DNA of 64,000 bases from Austropuccinia psidii (Eukaryota > Basidiomycota > Pucciniomycetes > Pucciniales > Sphaerophragmiaceae), in contig JALGQZ010000002.1 of assembly GCA_023105745.1 (NCBI GenBank), forward strand, positions 46,040,497-46,104,496, read 5' to 3'. The notes below the pieces were generated by a model. It saw nothing but the letters and a program-made list of their open reading frames with translations, made no database searches and was not told the origin of the DNA. Shown in pieces: positions 45,714-56,355 of the stretch. The position numbers and the translations under genes are program-made. Position 1 is the stretch's first letter, and every line of letters starts with the position of its first letter.

Positions 45714-46609
45714 TGTGGGATAAATGAGGCAGTACTTGGAAGGGGAAATTACAAGAAACTGGTTTCAAATTGATTTTCAAGCTTGTGACCCTTGCTCTGC
45801 TTGTGTGCTACTAGAGTACTCTAGAATTCCCTTCCTAATAATTTTGAGTTATATTGACTTGAGCTCCACAATCAATTTCATTTATTTGATGGTGGCTGGG
45901 TCAGATACATATATTTAACAGACTTTATCAGACCTTGTTTGATCTGGAATGTCAGGCTGAGTCTATGATAGAGTGAGAAGAATAGAATGTAAAGCTCTAA
46001 CTATAACGTTTAAATGGTAAGTTTAGTATAAAAAAGGTTTATAAAAGAGTTTCAGGCTTTTGATATGAGGAAATAGTGGTGGTGAGCACTATTGTAAGCC
46101 CTGGATGTGGCTTTACAAATTGGGTTACTATAATAAAGACTAAAATAATTAAATTTAAAATTTTACATTTTTATTTTCCAATAGTATAACTGTTTCTTAC
46201 AGCTTTACTATTTAGATATCTAAGATAAGGATGGGGATTCTCTTTTGGGCAAAGAAAGGTCCCTTTTTATTCCAAAAAGAGGTGAAAAGGTCCTCTAGAC
46301 AAGTTCATGTGGAGGAAGTGAAGATTTGTCACTTACAAGAACTGGCTTTTGGCTTGTAAACAGCCTGTATAACCTTTATTGGGATCAGATGTGGTTTTCA
46401 ACCCACATGTGGGACGTTTTCACCAATAAAGGGTAAAAGGTTTCATCTGGAGACCACACAGCCCTATTCTGACATGTATGATGCATAGAGGTCTGTACAG
46501 GACTCATATGGGAACCCTATATGGAAATTTCTATGAGGTTTTTAAGGTTTAACAGGATTCCTTGTCTAATTGACACCTCATAATCAAAAATATAGGATAG
46601 TATCCCACA
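45714..46609. repeat. LTR-like unit with 9-bp terminal inverted repeats
   Basis: It begins TGTGGGATA and ends TATCCCACA (896 bp). The start, TGTGGGATAAATGAGGCAGTAC, resembles the Gyp-F LTR at 25367. It could be a solo LTR. No target duplication is obvious. The short plus-strand frame in it is not supported as a gene. Confidence 0.4.
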
Positions 46610-46968
46610 GTAAAGCTATGTTTTCCCAATTGTGAGATTTTAAGCTTAAGCTGCCATACCTTTCTCATTTTCCAAGATATTGAGCTCAAATTTGGTTCAT
46701 TGTGTAGCTCTAGATTAGATCTACACAAAATTACTTTATTTTATATGAGTAACATCAAATATGGCAAAGTTATACCATGTTTAATTTCCATTATCCAAAT
46801 ATGAATTTTTCTCAAATCCTGTATGGAACTTGTTTGCTCCATAAATTTTGTTTGGGATGAGGTGTGGAAAAATTGATGGCACAATTGAATATCTCTAATT
46901 TTTCTCTTTCTAAAATGATGGTATTTTAAGCATCTCACACTAAATATGTAGAAGCTATATGGGAGGTT
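46610..46968. other. Gene-free stretch
   Basis: No coding or repeat feature is recognised beyond AT-rich LTR-like sequence. Confidence 0.4.
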
Positions 46969-47640
46969 AGTATTTTATTCACCCTTATTTGGCTTCAATT
47001 TGGGCATGACATCTGTAGTTTTGACGCTAGCTCAACTTGGCTAGTACCATTTGATAGCCATGACTGAAAGCTTCAATTTCAACAGCCATTTGATGAGGTT
47101 CAGCCTCTTTCTCTGGACTTTAGATGAGAGGTGAAAATTAAGGTTTATGCTTAGCACTTTTTTTGAGCCTGAATGACATTGTTATTCTTTGTCCTATGGT
47201 TATGGGACTTGTATTTTTGGAAAGAGGTGACTTCCCTTTTCTTTTATTGTCAGCCTGAGAATCAAAGCCAGAGCACAAGCATGAAAGAAAAATACCATAA
47301 ACCAATGGTAAAGCCAAGATACCACCAAGACATGGGACTGAGCCAAATCAGCTAAAAAAGTATCAAAAAAAAGAGGAAGCTCACCTCTTTTCAAATATAC
47401 AAGTCTCATTATCATAGGACAAGGAATAAAAAAGCTATTCCTGCTCAAAGTTGCTGCTGAGCATAAACCTTAACTTTCACCTCATCTGAAATCCAGAGTA
47501 AGAGACTTAACCCCAGCAGATTTGTAATCATATTGAAGCTCTAAGTCAGGGATATCAAAAGGTACTATCCAAATTGAGCTAGCAACAGAAATACAGAAGT
47601 TATGGCCAAAAGAAGGTAAAATAAGGTTGAATAAAGTATT
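46969..47640. repeat. Large inverted repeat, 278-bp arms, 116-bp spacer
   Basis: 46969-47246 is complementary, with moderate divergence, to 47363-47640. Matching blocks include AGTACC.TTTGATA, GCTAGCTCAA.TTGG, GATGAG.GGTGAAA.TTAAGGTTTATGCT and TTGTCCTAT..T.ATG.GACTTGTAT. The spacer is 47247-47362. Opposed short frames across it are a by-product of the symmetry. Confidence 0.85.
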
Positions 47641-47667
47641 CACCTCTCATCTAATTTCTACAGTTTT

Positions 47668-49612
47668 TGTAAGGTCCGACTATGAAAAATAAGTAAGAAT
47701 TGCTAAGATTTCACTTATTGTACTCTGAATGGCCTTATAACTGAAATAAAGAAGATAAAAATAATTATAATAATAAATATTTATTATAATTATGGTGTAA
47801 AAAATAACTATATTATTAAATAAATATAATAATATACTTTATATTATAAAAGAATAATATAATAAATAAATATATGGGAAACACTTGATTATTTTTACCA
47901 AAAAATAATCAAGGTGCAAAAAATTGTTTTTTATGAATAAAAAAAATTTATAACAATAATATTACTAATATTAAGGTTATATATTAATATAAATACTATT
48001 TATATTAATAAAAGAATTATTAAGAATAATAGTAGAGAGAAATTATTATAATGAGAAGAAATAAACTACTTTGAAAACTTAATATAATTATTTTAAAAGA
48101 TTTTATGCCAAAGAATTTGAATTGTATTTATAAAGAAAAATAAAAGAAATTACAAACATTCTTGATTTTACATGGCAATGAGATTTTTAAGAGAATTATA
48201 AGAAAAGAAATTGAAAAATTATAGTAATCATGTCAAGATTTATCATTAAAATAAAAACTACCTTTGGTCTTTGATAATATAATATATTTATATATAAAGA
48301 ATAAGGATTTTACCTTTTGATTTAATTGTTTAATTGTTTTTGATGCACATGAGGGGAAATAGAGTATAAAGGGCTCTATTTATAGTACATTCCTCCCTTC
48401 TAAAGTCCAGTAGGCTTCTAGTAGACGTGTACTGATGGTATCCACTGGAAATTATCAGTATTTTAAGGTTTAGTGATGATTAAATCATGATCAAACAATC
48501 TTATCTCAGCATTATGCTGTTATTTAGAGCTATAACTATAACTCTAAGTTTGATGACATCATAGGCTTGTAAGAAGCCTAGAATTTGTGGATTTTATTAG
48601 TATTAATCATAATCTAACTGTATTCACCAATTATATCACTTATATAACTGTTAAACGTAAAATAAGATTACAGTGAGTGATCATAAATGATCAATTTTAA
48701 GCTTAAACCTTGATCATTAATAAATTTTAAGCTATACACACTACAGCTATTCAGAGGATTAATTCTAATACCTTGGCATGTCCTTATTAATTTTCCAAGA
48801 GAATTTCATTAAATAATCAAAACTCTTTTTTTGATTATTTTTCTTGTATCTCATCTTTTCTGTTGAAATTCAATATTTTAAACTTCAAACCTTGATTTCA
48901 TGGGGTTTTACCTTGAATATTATGATAAACAATACATAATTATTCATGTATGACCTAGTAGAACCTGAATATTCACTTTGGCTTAAGTTTGGACCACTTT
49001 CACAACAAAGTGGTCAACAGCTCTAGCAATTTTGTTCAATAAACCCTTACAAGTTATAACCTTGTTTATAGCTTGTCAAATAAGGTTCATATATGTGTTC
49101 TAAAACTAATTAAGCTTTAACTTTTTTTTTGGTTCAACTCTCTATAATTTATATTTCAAGGGATAATAGCTAAAAACCATGACTGTATGCACTGACCAAA
49201 AAGAGCATATATTCAGCTTAATTCCTTAAATATCTATTTTAGAGAAATGGAATAAAATTGTTTTATGTGTAGTTTTTAATGGAGAATCCAATGGTGAAAT
49301 TCATTTCAAACATTGTCTCATTGGCTTCTGTGTTAAATAAGATTTTATGTCTTTTTCAGGGTATTCCTACTTATTATTCAGTAATTATTGACTTTACAGA
49401 TATGCCATCAAAATGATATATGTTTATTCTAGCATGAGGAATATAATGATGTAATTTATTTCACATGTTCACTGATTATATTCTGAGTTAATTCAAAGTT
49501 TATGCCTATTTATGGCATTTTCACTGGTTTTAAGATAGTCATTAAGAGTATAACTATTATAAAGTTTTCTTGTGACATTTTTGGATATGTGGTCATATCT
49601 CAAAGGCTCACA
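47668..49612 (-). repeat. Gyp-C2 3' LTR (1,945 bp)
   Basis: On the minus strand it starts TGTGAGCCTTTGAGATATGA at 49612 and ends GGACCTTACA at 47668. It is collinear with the Gyp-C1 LTR and nearly equal in length. It lies directly downstream of the polypurine tract and polyprotein remnant. The part 47760-48300 is AT-rich and empty. Confidence 0.88.
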
Positions 49613-49624
49613 TTCCCTACCACC
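49613..49624 (-). other. Gyp-C2 polypurine tract
   Basis: The minus strand reads GGTGGTAGGGAA before TGTGAGCC, identical to Gyp-A. Confidence 0.8.
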
Positions 49625-49699
49625 AAAAAATATTGTACCCCAATCTGATATAGTTAAGTAAGGTACCATCCACTGCCCTACCTCTTTAATAGACTTTTT

Positions 49700-50809
49700 A
49701 GTCTTGAAGCTCAATAATGCTTGATTTACTATTCTTTAGGTCTTCTTTTATGTCTGAACCTTCTTTATAGTTTATCAGAATTTGTTATATTTCTCTCAAG
49801 TAGCCATTCATCTTCTTGAGTTGGGTTTCTATACCTTACAAGGTATTCCCTTCCTTTTTTGTTTCTTTTCCTTCTTTATTTGAGGACTTTTACAATTTTC
49901 TTTTCTCCTCCCTCCTCTAAAAGAGGAATTTTAAGTGGGGATTTATTTCTTAATGGAAATGATTTCTTTTCACTTGAGCTGTAAGGTTTTACCAGACTTA
50001 CAGGGAAAGGTGGGTGTTTGTTTATTAATTCACCTGTGAGCTCTAGTTGCACAGCATTAGGTCCATGTAGTGCTTTTATCATAAATGGTCCTGCAAAGGA
50101 ATCTTTCAAGTTCTTTGGGCCTTTTATATTATTGAAGTTTAGAGTTGACACTAAGACCAAGTATCCTGTTTTGAAGTCAGGTGATTTATGGCTTTTATCT
50201 CATCTTTCTTTTGCATATTTGAAAGAATCTTTCCTACATCTTCTTTCATGGTGTCTTGCTTTGTCAAGAATTATTTTAAAACTTCTTGCTTTTGGGTGTA
50301 TATCCACTAAGTCCTTTTTGAGGGTATCATAAGGAAGTCTTGAATTCCAACATTTTTATAATATTTCTGATGTTTTTCCAGTTAAAGAATGGATTGAAGT
50401 TCTATATGCTAGTTCAAGAGCTGGTATTAATGTACACCAATCATGGGTAAAACCATCAGAATATTTGAATTCTAGTCCATAAGCACAGAATCTCCTGATC
50501 ATGTCTTCTAAGGTCTGTATCATTCTTTCTGCTAGACCATCAGTTTGGGGGTGGTAAGCTGTTGAGAATGATAATTTTATTCCAAACAGGTTATGTAGGT
50601 TTTGCCATAATGCTCAAGTAAATTTTGGGTCTCTATCACTTATAATATTTTGGAATAAACCTGTTTGGCTAGTAACTTTATTCCATATTATTATGGCTGT
50701 GTCAATAGCTGTACCATCCTTGTGACATGGTAAGAACATTGGAGTTTTGCTGTATCTGTCAACTGATACTAGGCATGCATTGTAACTTCTGTCTCCTCCT
50801 GGAGGTAAG
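49700..50809 (-). pseudogene. Gyp-C2 polyprotein C-terminal part (integrase, chromodomain)
   Basis: The minus strand from 50809 reads [32 protein letters not shown], the second integrase Asp in ISDRDPKF, and [16 protein letters not shown] with the Glu. The post-core [17 protein letters not shown] block, the LVLVSTLNFNNIKGPKNLKDS block (49876-50160) and a decayed chromodomain follow. Several stops interrupt it, for example in the ALWQNL, ILEKCW and KERWDKS regions. It is cut off upstream at 50810 by Gyp-B. The rest of this element should lie beyond the right end of the window. Confidence 0.88.
50805..50809. other. Presumed left target-site duplication of Gyp-B (GTAAG)
   Basis: GTAAG precedes the LTR start at 50810. 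The right-hand copy would lie outside the window, so this is a prediction. Confidence 0.45.
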
Positions 50810-51510
50810 TGTGAGCCTTAGAGGTATTTTCATATACCCAAAAGACCACAAAGGATAAATTAAGATACAAATATAAATAAAATAAATTTATTTATATTAT
50901 AAAAAAAAAAACTAGAATATAAATACAAATTTATATTTAAAAATAAAAATTTAATTATAATTTAAAAATAAAATTATATTAAATCTTGAAATTTTAAAAT
51001 TACATTTATACTTGAAAAAAATTAAGTAAAAATGAATTGTTAACAAAATTATAAAAAAATCAATAAATTTGGAAAAAAGTTAAATAAAAATTATTATAAC
51101 TATTTATCCAATAAATAAACATATAAAAATTATTTCACCATTGGATTCCTCATAAAAAATCAGGTGGGGTCACCTCTGAGTGAAGTTTTTGAAACTCAAC
51201 TCTAAATAAGCTTAAATTAAGTTTTTAGTATTTTCAATACAAAAATTGAAAATCCTCAAAACTTTAATTTAATTCACACCACATGTGGTGTTAACCATCA
51301 AATTTTGTGTTAAAATTGAGGTGTTGTGTTTAGTTTAGAAGTTATGAGGAATTAAAGTATTTTCAATTGAATTCAATTGAAATGTCAAAATGTGCGCGTG
51401 TATTACATAAGTGAACTTTGATTTACATATGAGGTATCAATTATTACTGTATTGAACTGTACAACTCAATTGAATTACATATGTAAATTATAAGTATAAT
51501 ACATGATGAG
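50810..51510 (+). repeat. Gyp-B 5' LTR, left part
   Basis: It starts TGTGAGCCTTAGAGGTATTTTC. The first 117 bp match 63884-64000 with few differences. It is interrupted at 51510 by Copia-2 (ATGAG duplicated) and continues at 56356, for a rebuilt LTR of 1,806 bp. Confidence 0.9.
51506..51510. other. Left target-site duplication of Copia-2 (ATGAG)
   Basis: ATGAG at 51506-51510 and at 56351-56355 flank the two Copia-2 LTRs exactly. Confidence 0.95.
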
Positions 51511-51836
51511 TATTAAGAGTGTGCCAAGTGTAATGAAGCTCGCTTGCCGGTCACTCCCAATCCATCACCTCAATGATAAGAGGTCAGAATGCATTACCTA
51601 TTAAGATTGTGCCAAGTGTAATGAAGCTCGCTCGCCGGTCAGTCCCAATCCATCAACTCAATGATAAGAGGTGAGGAAAAGGAAATTGGCTCGGAGCGCG
51701 AGCGACCTTTTAAAGTACAACTAGACAACTGCGGCGTGTCATACGGGCACAGTGTGATTATGTAATCTACATGTTGATACTTTTCTATTAGCATAGTTTT
51801 GGTCATCGCGTCCACGCGGTGTCCCAAAACTTAACA
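51511..51836 (-). repeat. Copia-2 3' LTR (326 bp)
   Basis: On the minus strand it starts TGTTAAGTTTTGGGACA and ends CTCTTAATA. The unusual ...TA end is fixed by the target duplication. It contains a roughly 90-bp segment in two tandem copies (ATTAAGA.TGTGCCAAGTGTAATGAAGC ...). Confidence 0.93.
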
Positions 51837-51845
51837 CCCACCCCG
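51837..51845 (-). other. Copia-2 polypurine tract
   Basis: The minus strand reads CGGGGTGGG immediately before the 3' LTR start TGTTAAG. Confidence 0.75.
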
Positions 51846-51867
51846 AAAAGCTGAAACATTACCCTCG

Positions 51868-52374
51868 GAGTCCTAAGAAGGGGATGACCTTGAGGAGTGT
51901 CGGACCTGATAGCCTTTTAGTCAGTGCGTCGGCATGCATGTCCCCCATCTTGACCCACGTAACCGTAATATTGTGCTTGCGGATTGTGTCGTTTACAAAG
52001 AAAAATGCCCTGTCCAGGTATCACATGCGCTTCCTTGACTTATTGTCTATCGATACCTGGACCGCTACCTGATTGTCGCAGAAGATGGTTTTGTCAAAAT
52101 CGCCGACAAGTTGTGCCAGTTGGTTTATGGCCTGCACCAAATGCTGAGTTGAATCAGACAAAGCGATGTATTCAGCCGCACAAGTGGAGAGCGCCACTAC
52201 CAATTGTCGCTTAGAGGCCCAGAGTATGGGCGCGTCACCCAGCTTAAGGATGAAGCCCGTTTGGGAACGCTCTAGGTCGCCGCCCCACCTGGCATCACTC
52301 CACAGACTCAAAGAGGGGCCTCCCGGTCGCGTGTTTTGAGTAAATAGCCCACGACGTGGTCCAACACATCCCAA
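51868..52374 (-). pseudogene. Copia-2 RNase H, frameshifted, one nonsense codon
   Basis: After a frameshift in 52308-52374 the frame gives GGPSLSLWSDARWGGDLERS, GFILKLGDAPILWASKRQ and STCAAEYIALSDSTQ (the S-x-x-E-x-x-A block). FCDNQVAVQVSIDN follows, with its catalytic Asp. A TGA at 52018-52020 stands where Arg is likely (CGA to TGA). The sequence beyond continues YLDRAFFFVNDTI, WVKMGDMHADALTKRLSG and stops near 51868. Apart from these two lesions the domain is well preserved. Confidence 0.9.
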
Positions 52375-55300
52375 TGTTCAGCAGTTGGGCCCATTGAGTG
52401 TCGGGCGAGGTAGTTGACCGCGAAAGCTAGGTCAGGAGGCGAACCGCTCACCAGGTAAGCGAGCGATCCAATCACGGATCTAAAGGGGGTTGCGTCTACC
52501 GGTTTGGCATCTGGAGGGAAATCTGTTATTGGTAGTACTGGCAGCGGTGAGTCACAAGGAATGACCGGACGCGGGTATGCTTCCAAAATGCCGTCCATCA
52601 GATGTCGCTGTGTAATAGCTACTTCACCTTTGCTAAAAGCACATTCCAGTCCAAAAATTTGTTCGACGTTATCAGACCATTTTATATCGAGCTCGGAGCA
52701 AAGTGCCTTCTTGAAAGCTGAGATAGCGTCTGGGGAGTTTGATGTGATAACACCATCATCCACGTGAATCCAGATTGCAATAACCGCCGTCCCACTGTGG
52801 AAGATGTAGAGCGACTGATCAACCTCGGTCGCAACAAAATGGAGTCGCGTCAATATCCCCGATAGAAACTTCCACCAGCATCTGCCCGCCTGTTGCATCC
52901 CATACAGTGCTTTCTTCAGGCGGAGCACTTTGCCACGGAGTTCCGGCAAGAAGAAAACAGGCGGCTCAACGAGCACTTGCTCTTTGACCGGGCTGTAGAG
53001 GTAGGCGCCGGTCACATCAAAAGATGCCACTGGCCACTGCTTGAGTACGGCTGTTGCCAGCAACAGTCGCAGCGACATTAAGGAGGCTGTGGGTGCGTAC
53101 GTCTCTGCACAGTCCACCCCTGGCCGCTGCTTGTCACCCCATGCAACCAGCCTGGCTTTGAATTTCTTTACGCTGCCATCTAGGTTCCGTTTGAGGTCAA
53201 ATACCCATTGGTGTCCGATAGTTTTCATTTCCGGCGTCTTCACCACTGCGTCCCAGACATCCTTCGTCTCCATTTGATCAAGCTCAGTCATACACGCCTC
53301 CTTCCAGTAGTCACGTTGTGGGCTAGACAGTGCCTTTCCCAGGTGTTCAGGTATGTCGAGGTCTTTGGCTAAAAAAAGGGATTCAATGGCCTTGTTCTCT
53401 TCCTTGAAGAACTTCTCGGTTGGTACGGTCCCCAGCGACATTGCGTTCACGACGTGTGCTAGGGATCCCTTGGACGGTGTGGTTACCCGTTCCGGCGGTT
53501 GAAACTTCGGAAAGATAACGCTTGCCGATTGTATTATTCTGTTGGAGTCTTTCTCCCAAAGGAGCCAGCCCCCTGTAATCAAGGGTTTCAGCAATCGAAA
53601 TTCTCTTGCCCGTGGCGCTAGCTTGTGTTGTTGCTGGGGCGACGGTATGTGCACAATAGCCTCCGCTCCAAATGGGTACAGCGTAGTGATCGACGGACAT
53701 TGCCCAAACATTTCTTGGTGTGGCGAAGAGTTGGGGCAGCGGGAATTGGGAATGCGATTGTGTATAAAACACGCCGACGCGTACGCAAACTTCCAGAACC
53801 TCGTTGGAATTTCACTCTGCAACATCATGGCCCTAGCCATGTCACCCAGGGTCCTGTTGAGCCGCTCAGCTTCCCCATTTTCTTGCGGTGAGTAGGGGAG
53901 CGAGGGGCAGAGGATAATAACCAGCCTAGCCAGCGAGTCAGCGAACACAGCCGACGTGAATTCTCTAGCATTGTCCGTTCGCAGCGCTTTCGGTGTGATT
54001 TCTGTACGTACTTGCAGCTGTTTGATGGCATCGAGTATCGCCGCAGGCGCATCCAATCGCAGCTTCAATGGGTAGGCTATGCTGTACGTCGTCACATGGT
54101 CACGCAAGGTGATAAGATATTTGAAACCCTGAGCGTCTTCCTCAAAAGGGCCCAAGATGTCCAAAACAAGCAAGTCAAGTGGTCTGTCTTTTGGGATGTC
54201 AGTGCGAGCACGCGCAATACGGTGGGTACTTTTCGATTTGGCGCAGGTGGGGCAGTAAAAAGTTTTCCAAAGCTTGCAGCCGAAACTAGGTACGTGCTGC
54301 TTTAGAAAGGCAAGGATGGTCTTATCGCAGGCATGTCCCAGTCGCTCATGCCAATCTCGCGAGCTCAGGGCAGTCAATGTAGGAAGGGATATTAGATTCA
54401 TTTCAAAAATACGTGAAGAGGACGCAGCTGCCGACCCAATGGTCTCTTCCCTAGATACAACGTCCAACCACCAGCAATCATTCAAAAATGTGGTGGTTAC
54501 AAGCAGCGATAGCGAAGCGCTATCAAAAATTGGTAGAACCCCTGCCCTGCACAGACGCCCCACAGACAAAATCGTCCCCAAAATTTTCTCGGAGAATGCC
54601 ACATCCCGTATAATAATGTGGCCACATTCGACGGGAATTCTAAGTGTTGTCGTCTGAGATATAGTGATTGAGGAGTCTGAGTCAGCGAAGAAAATACAAA
54701 AAGGTGCAATCTTCTTGGGGTTCGTTGCAAAGCGCAAGGAGCCAGATAGGTGGATGGACTCACCGGTATCAATTAAGACTTGATCAGATGCCCCGTGCTC
54801 AACAAATTGGACTTGCAACACGCGCTCCCGTTGATAGGTATGTGTCGAGGCAGCTTGTGTTCGCCTATCCGGCGTTCCTGGCCGAGGGGACTGATAAAGG
54901 CCGGGCGAGGCAGCGCGCGGGTTTGGATTGGCAAAACCCTTTGTTATCGGGCAGTCGGCTTGCCAGTGCCCCATCCGCCCGCAATGGAAGCAGGAACCTC
55001 CAAACTTTTCGACCAGGTGGTCGGGAGGACGGCGAATATCGGTGGTTGAAGCTGCAGGCCTGGGAACATGAGGGGAGTGAGGTCGCGAGTAGGAAGGGGA
55101 AGGTGCCGGCTGGTCTGACACATGATACACAAATGGTGAAGCCGGTTGCAATGACTCGGAATGCTTCTGTGATGCATTCAAGATGACCTGGCCAAAGAAA
55201 GTCGAGTTCGGTTTCTCATCTCCCTTTGCCAGCACCGCTGCTGTGACGAGCTGATTGAGTGTCGGTGGGGGATGGCAAGCAGACTGCGCCATCAGCCCTT

Positions 55301-55973
55301 CAAGTTCATCGGTGTCGATGCCTAACTTTTTAAACATGGCGAAAGTTTTACGAATCGAGAGAATGATGGTAGAGTTGGGCTTTGGTTGATCCACGCCATT
55401 TTCAACCAGAATGTCAATAAGTCCGCGAACCACTTTGAGCTTTTGGAAATGGTTACCAGGGCAGCACCGTGCTTTGATCGCGTCAAAAAATCCTTTTGCC
55501 GTCGCCCAAGACGGGATAATGCCAATACACAAAGTGAAATCCGGAGGGAAAGTCGCATCAATGAAGTGAGAAATCGCCCTGTTTTCTTGAGGAGAGCGAT
55601 CATCGAGCAGGGAAGGAGAATCGTCGACAGACAGCTCGGAATTGAGTGCAATGCATAGGACGCGGTTGATGCCCACGATCCATTCCGGAAAATTCGATCC
55701 ATCGCCAAGAAGGTGAATGGATCGGTCAGCCGCTCTGTATGGCTCCTGCATGAAGGGGTCATAAGCCGATGATACCACGCGTGATTGTTGATGGTATGAT
55801 GACAGAGCGGGTGGTGGGGAAGATAGAGCCAAACGCAAGGATTGCATTTCGGCTGCGTCGCAAGTACGTGCAGATTTTAAGGACGAGACTTCCGAACGCA
55901 GAGAGTATACCTCCTCATTTGTGAGGGGCTTTGCGTCGTCGCAGGCTTTCTTCGAACGGGTGGAACCTGACAT
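52308..55973 (-). CDS. Copia-2 Gag-Pol polyprotein (Gag, protease, integrase, RT)
   Basis: It starts at ATG 55973 (MSGSTRSKKA) and runs 1,221 codons. Domains by residue are: Gag (about 80-290, with LLGDGSNFPEWI); CCHC zinc knuckle (about 328-341, CFHCGRMGHWQADC); aspartic protease (LIDTGES near 402); GAG-pre-integrase finger (WHERLGHACDK ... CPTCAKSK); integrase core with D (VLDILGPF), D (LRTDNAREF) and E (PQENGEAERLNR); and reverse transcriptase (about 870-1090) with KARLVAWGDKQRPGVD, FDVTGAYLYSPV and the active site IHVDDG. The end runs out of frame at DREAPL. The product builds particles, processes itself, copies and integrates the element. All opposite-strand and shifted frames here are shadows. 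Confidence 0.96.
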   Translation of the reverse strand: MSGSTRSKKACDDAKPLTNEEVYSLRSEVSSLKSARTCDAAEMQSLRLALSSPPPALSSYHQQSRVVSSAYDPFMQEPYRAADRSIHLLGDGSNFPEWIVGINRVLCIALNSELSVDDSPSLLDDRSPQENRAISHFIDATFPPDFTLCIGIIPSWATAKGFFDAIKARCCPGNHFQKLKVVRGLIDILVENGVDQPKPNSTIILSIRKTFAMFKKLGIDTDELEGLMAQSACHPPPTLNQLVTAAVLAKGDEKPNSTFFGQVILNASQKHSESLQPASPFVYHVSDQPAPSPSYSRPHSPHVPRPAASTTDIRRPPDHLVEKFGGSCFHCGRMGHWQADCPITKGFANPNPRAASPGLYQSPRPGTPDRRTQAASTHTYQRERVLQVQFVEHGASDQVLIDTGESIHLSGSLRFATNPKKIAPFCIFFADSDSSITISQTTTLRIPVECGHIIIRDVAFSEKILGTILSVGRLCRAGVLPIFDSASLSLLVTTTFLNDCWWLDVVSREETIGSAAASSSRIFEMNLISLPTLTALSSRDWHERLGHACDKTILAFLKQHVPSFGCKLWKTFYCPTCAKSKSTHRIARARTDIPKDRPLDLLVLDILGPFEEDAQGFKYLITLRDHVTTYSIAYPLKLRLDAPAAILDAIKQLQVRTEITPKALRTDNAREFTSAVFADSLARLVIILCPSLPYSPQENGEAERLNRTLGDMARAMMLQSEIPTRFWKFAYASACFIHNRIPNSRCPNSSPHQEMFGQCPSITTLYPFGAEAIVHIPSPQQQHKLAPRAREFRLLKPLITGGWLLWEKDSNRIIQSASVIFPKFQPPERVTTPSKGSLAHVVNAMSLGTVPTEKFFKEENKAIESLFLAKDLDIPEHLGKALSSPQRDYWKEACMTELDQMETKDVWDAVVKTPEMKTIGHQWVFDLKRNLDGSVKKFKARLVAWGDKQRPGVDCAETYAPTASLMSLRLLLATAVLKQWPVASFDVTGAYLYSPVKEQVLVEPPVFFLPELRGKVLRLKKALYGMQQAGRCWWKFLSGILTRLHFVATEVDQSLYIFHSGTAVIAIWIHVDDGVITSNSPDAISAFKKALCSELDIKWSDNVEQIFGLECAFSKGEVAITQRHLMDGILEAYPRPVIPCDSPLPVLPITDFPPDAKPVDATPFRSVIGSLAYLVSGSPPDLAFAVNYLARHSMGPTAEHWDVLDHVVGYLLKTRDREAPL

Positions 55974-55995
55974 CTTCGCAGGCGGCCTATCACTG

Positions 55996-56024
55996 GAGCT
56001 CGGTAGAGGGCAAGGCTTTTAACC
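55996..56024 (-). other. Copia-2 candidate primer binding site (half tRNA-Lys)
   Basis: The plus strand reads GAGCTCGGTAGAGGGCAAGG then CTTTTAACC up to the LTR edge. This resembles the D-arm through the anticodon loop of tRNA-Lys(UUU), CTTTTAA being the loop. Priming from a tRNA cut near the anticodon loop is known for copia. Confidence 0.6.
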
Positions 56025-56350
56025 TATTAAGAGTGTTCCAAGTGTAATGAAGCTCGCTCGCCGGTCAGTCCCAATCCGTCACCTCAATTATAAGAGGTGA
56101 GAATGCATTACCTATTAAGATTGTGCCAAGTGTAATGAAGCTTGCTCGCCGGTCAGTCCCAATCCCTCACCTCAATGATAAGAGGTGAGGAAAAGGAAAT
56201 TGGCTTGGAGCGCGAGCGACCTTTTAAAGTACAACTAGACAACTGCGGCATGTCATATGCGGGCAGTGTGATTATGTAATCTACATGTTGATACTTTTCT
56301 ATTAGCATAGTTTTGGTCATTGCGTTGACGCAGTGTCCCAAAACTTAACA
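56025..56350 (-). repeat. Copia-2 5' LTR (326 bp)
   Basis: It has the same length and termini as 51511-51836 and the same internal tandem duplication. It is followed by ATGAG. Confidence 0.95.
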
Positions 56351-56355
56351 ATGAG

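Larger units (their letters stand above)
51511..56350 (-). mobile_element. Copia-2, nearly intact GC-rich Ty1/copia element (4.84 kb)
   Basis: Two 326-bp LTRs, an ATGAG duplication, a polypurine tract, a primer site and a 1,221-codon Gag-Pol frame are present. One frameshift and one nonsense codon in RNase H prevent a full product. Base composition is roughly balanced, against the strongly AT-rich surroundings. The LTRs differ at about 17 positions by my count (about 5 percent). Confidence 0.96.

Noticed and set aside
51344..51358. ATGAGGAATTAAAG near the left side of Copia-2 as a 14-bp target duplication
   Set aside because: The exact LTR edge at 51511 is preceded by ATGAG, and the right LTR is followed by ATGAG. 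The longer match upstream is a chance or older LTR-internal repeat.
52504..55658. Many open frames on the plus strand and shifted minus frames across Copia-2
   Set aside because: They lie opposite or out of phase with a strongly supported Gag-Pol frame. GC-rich coding DNA often leaves such shadows open.
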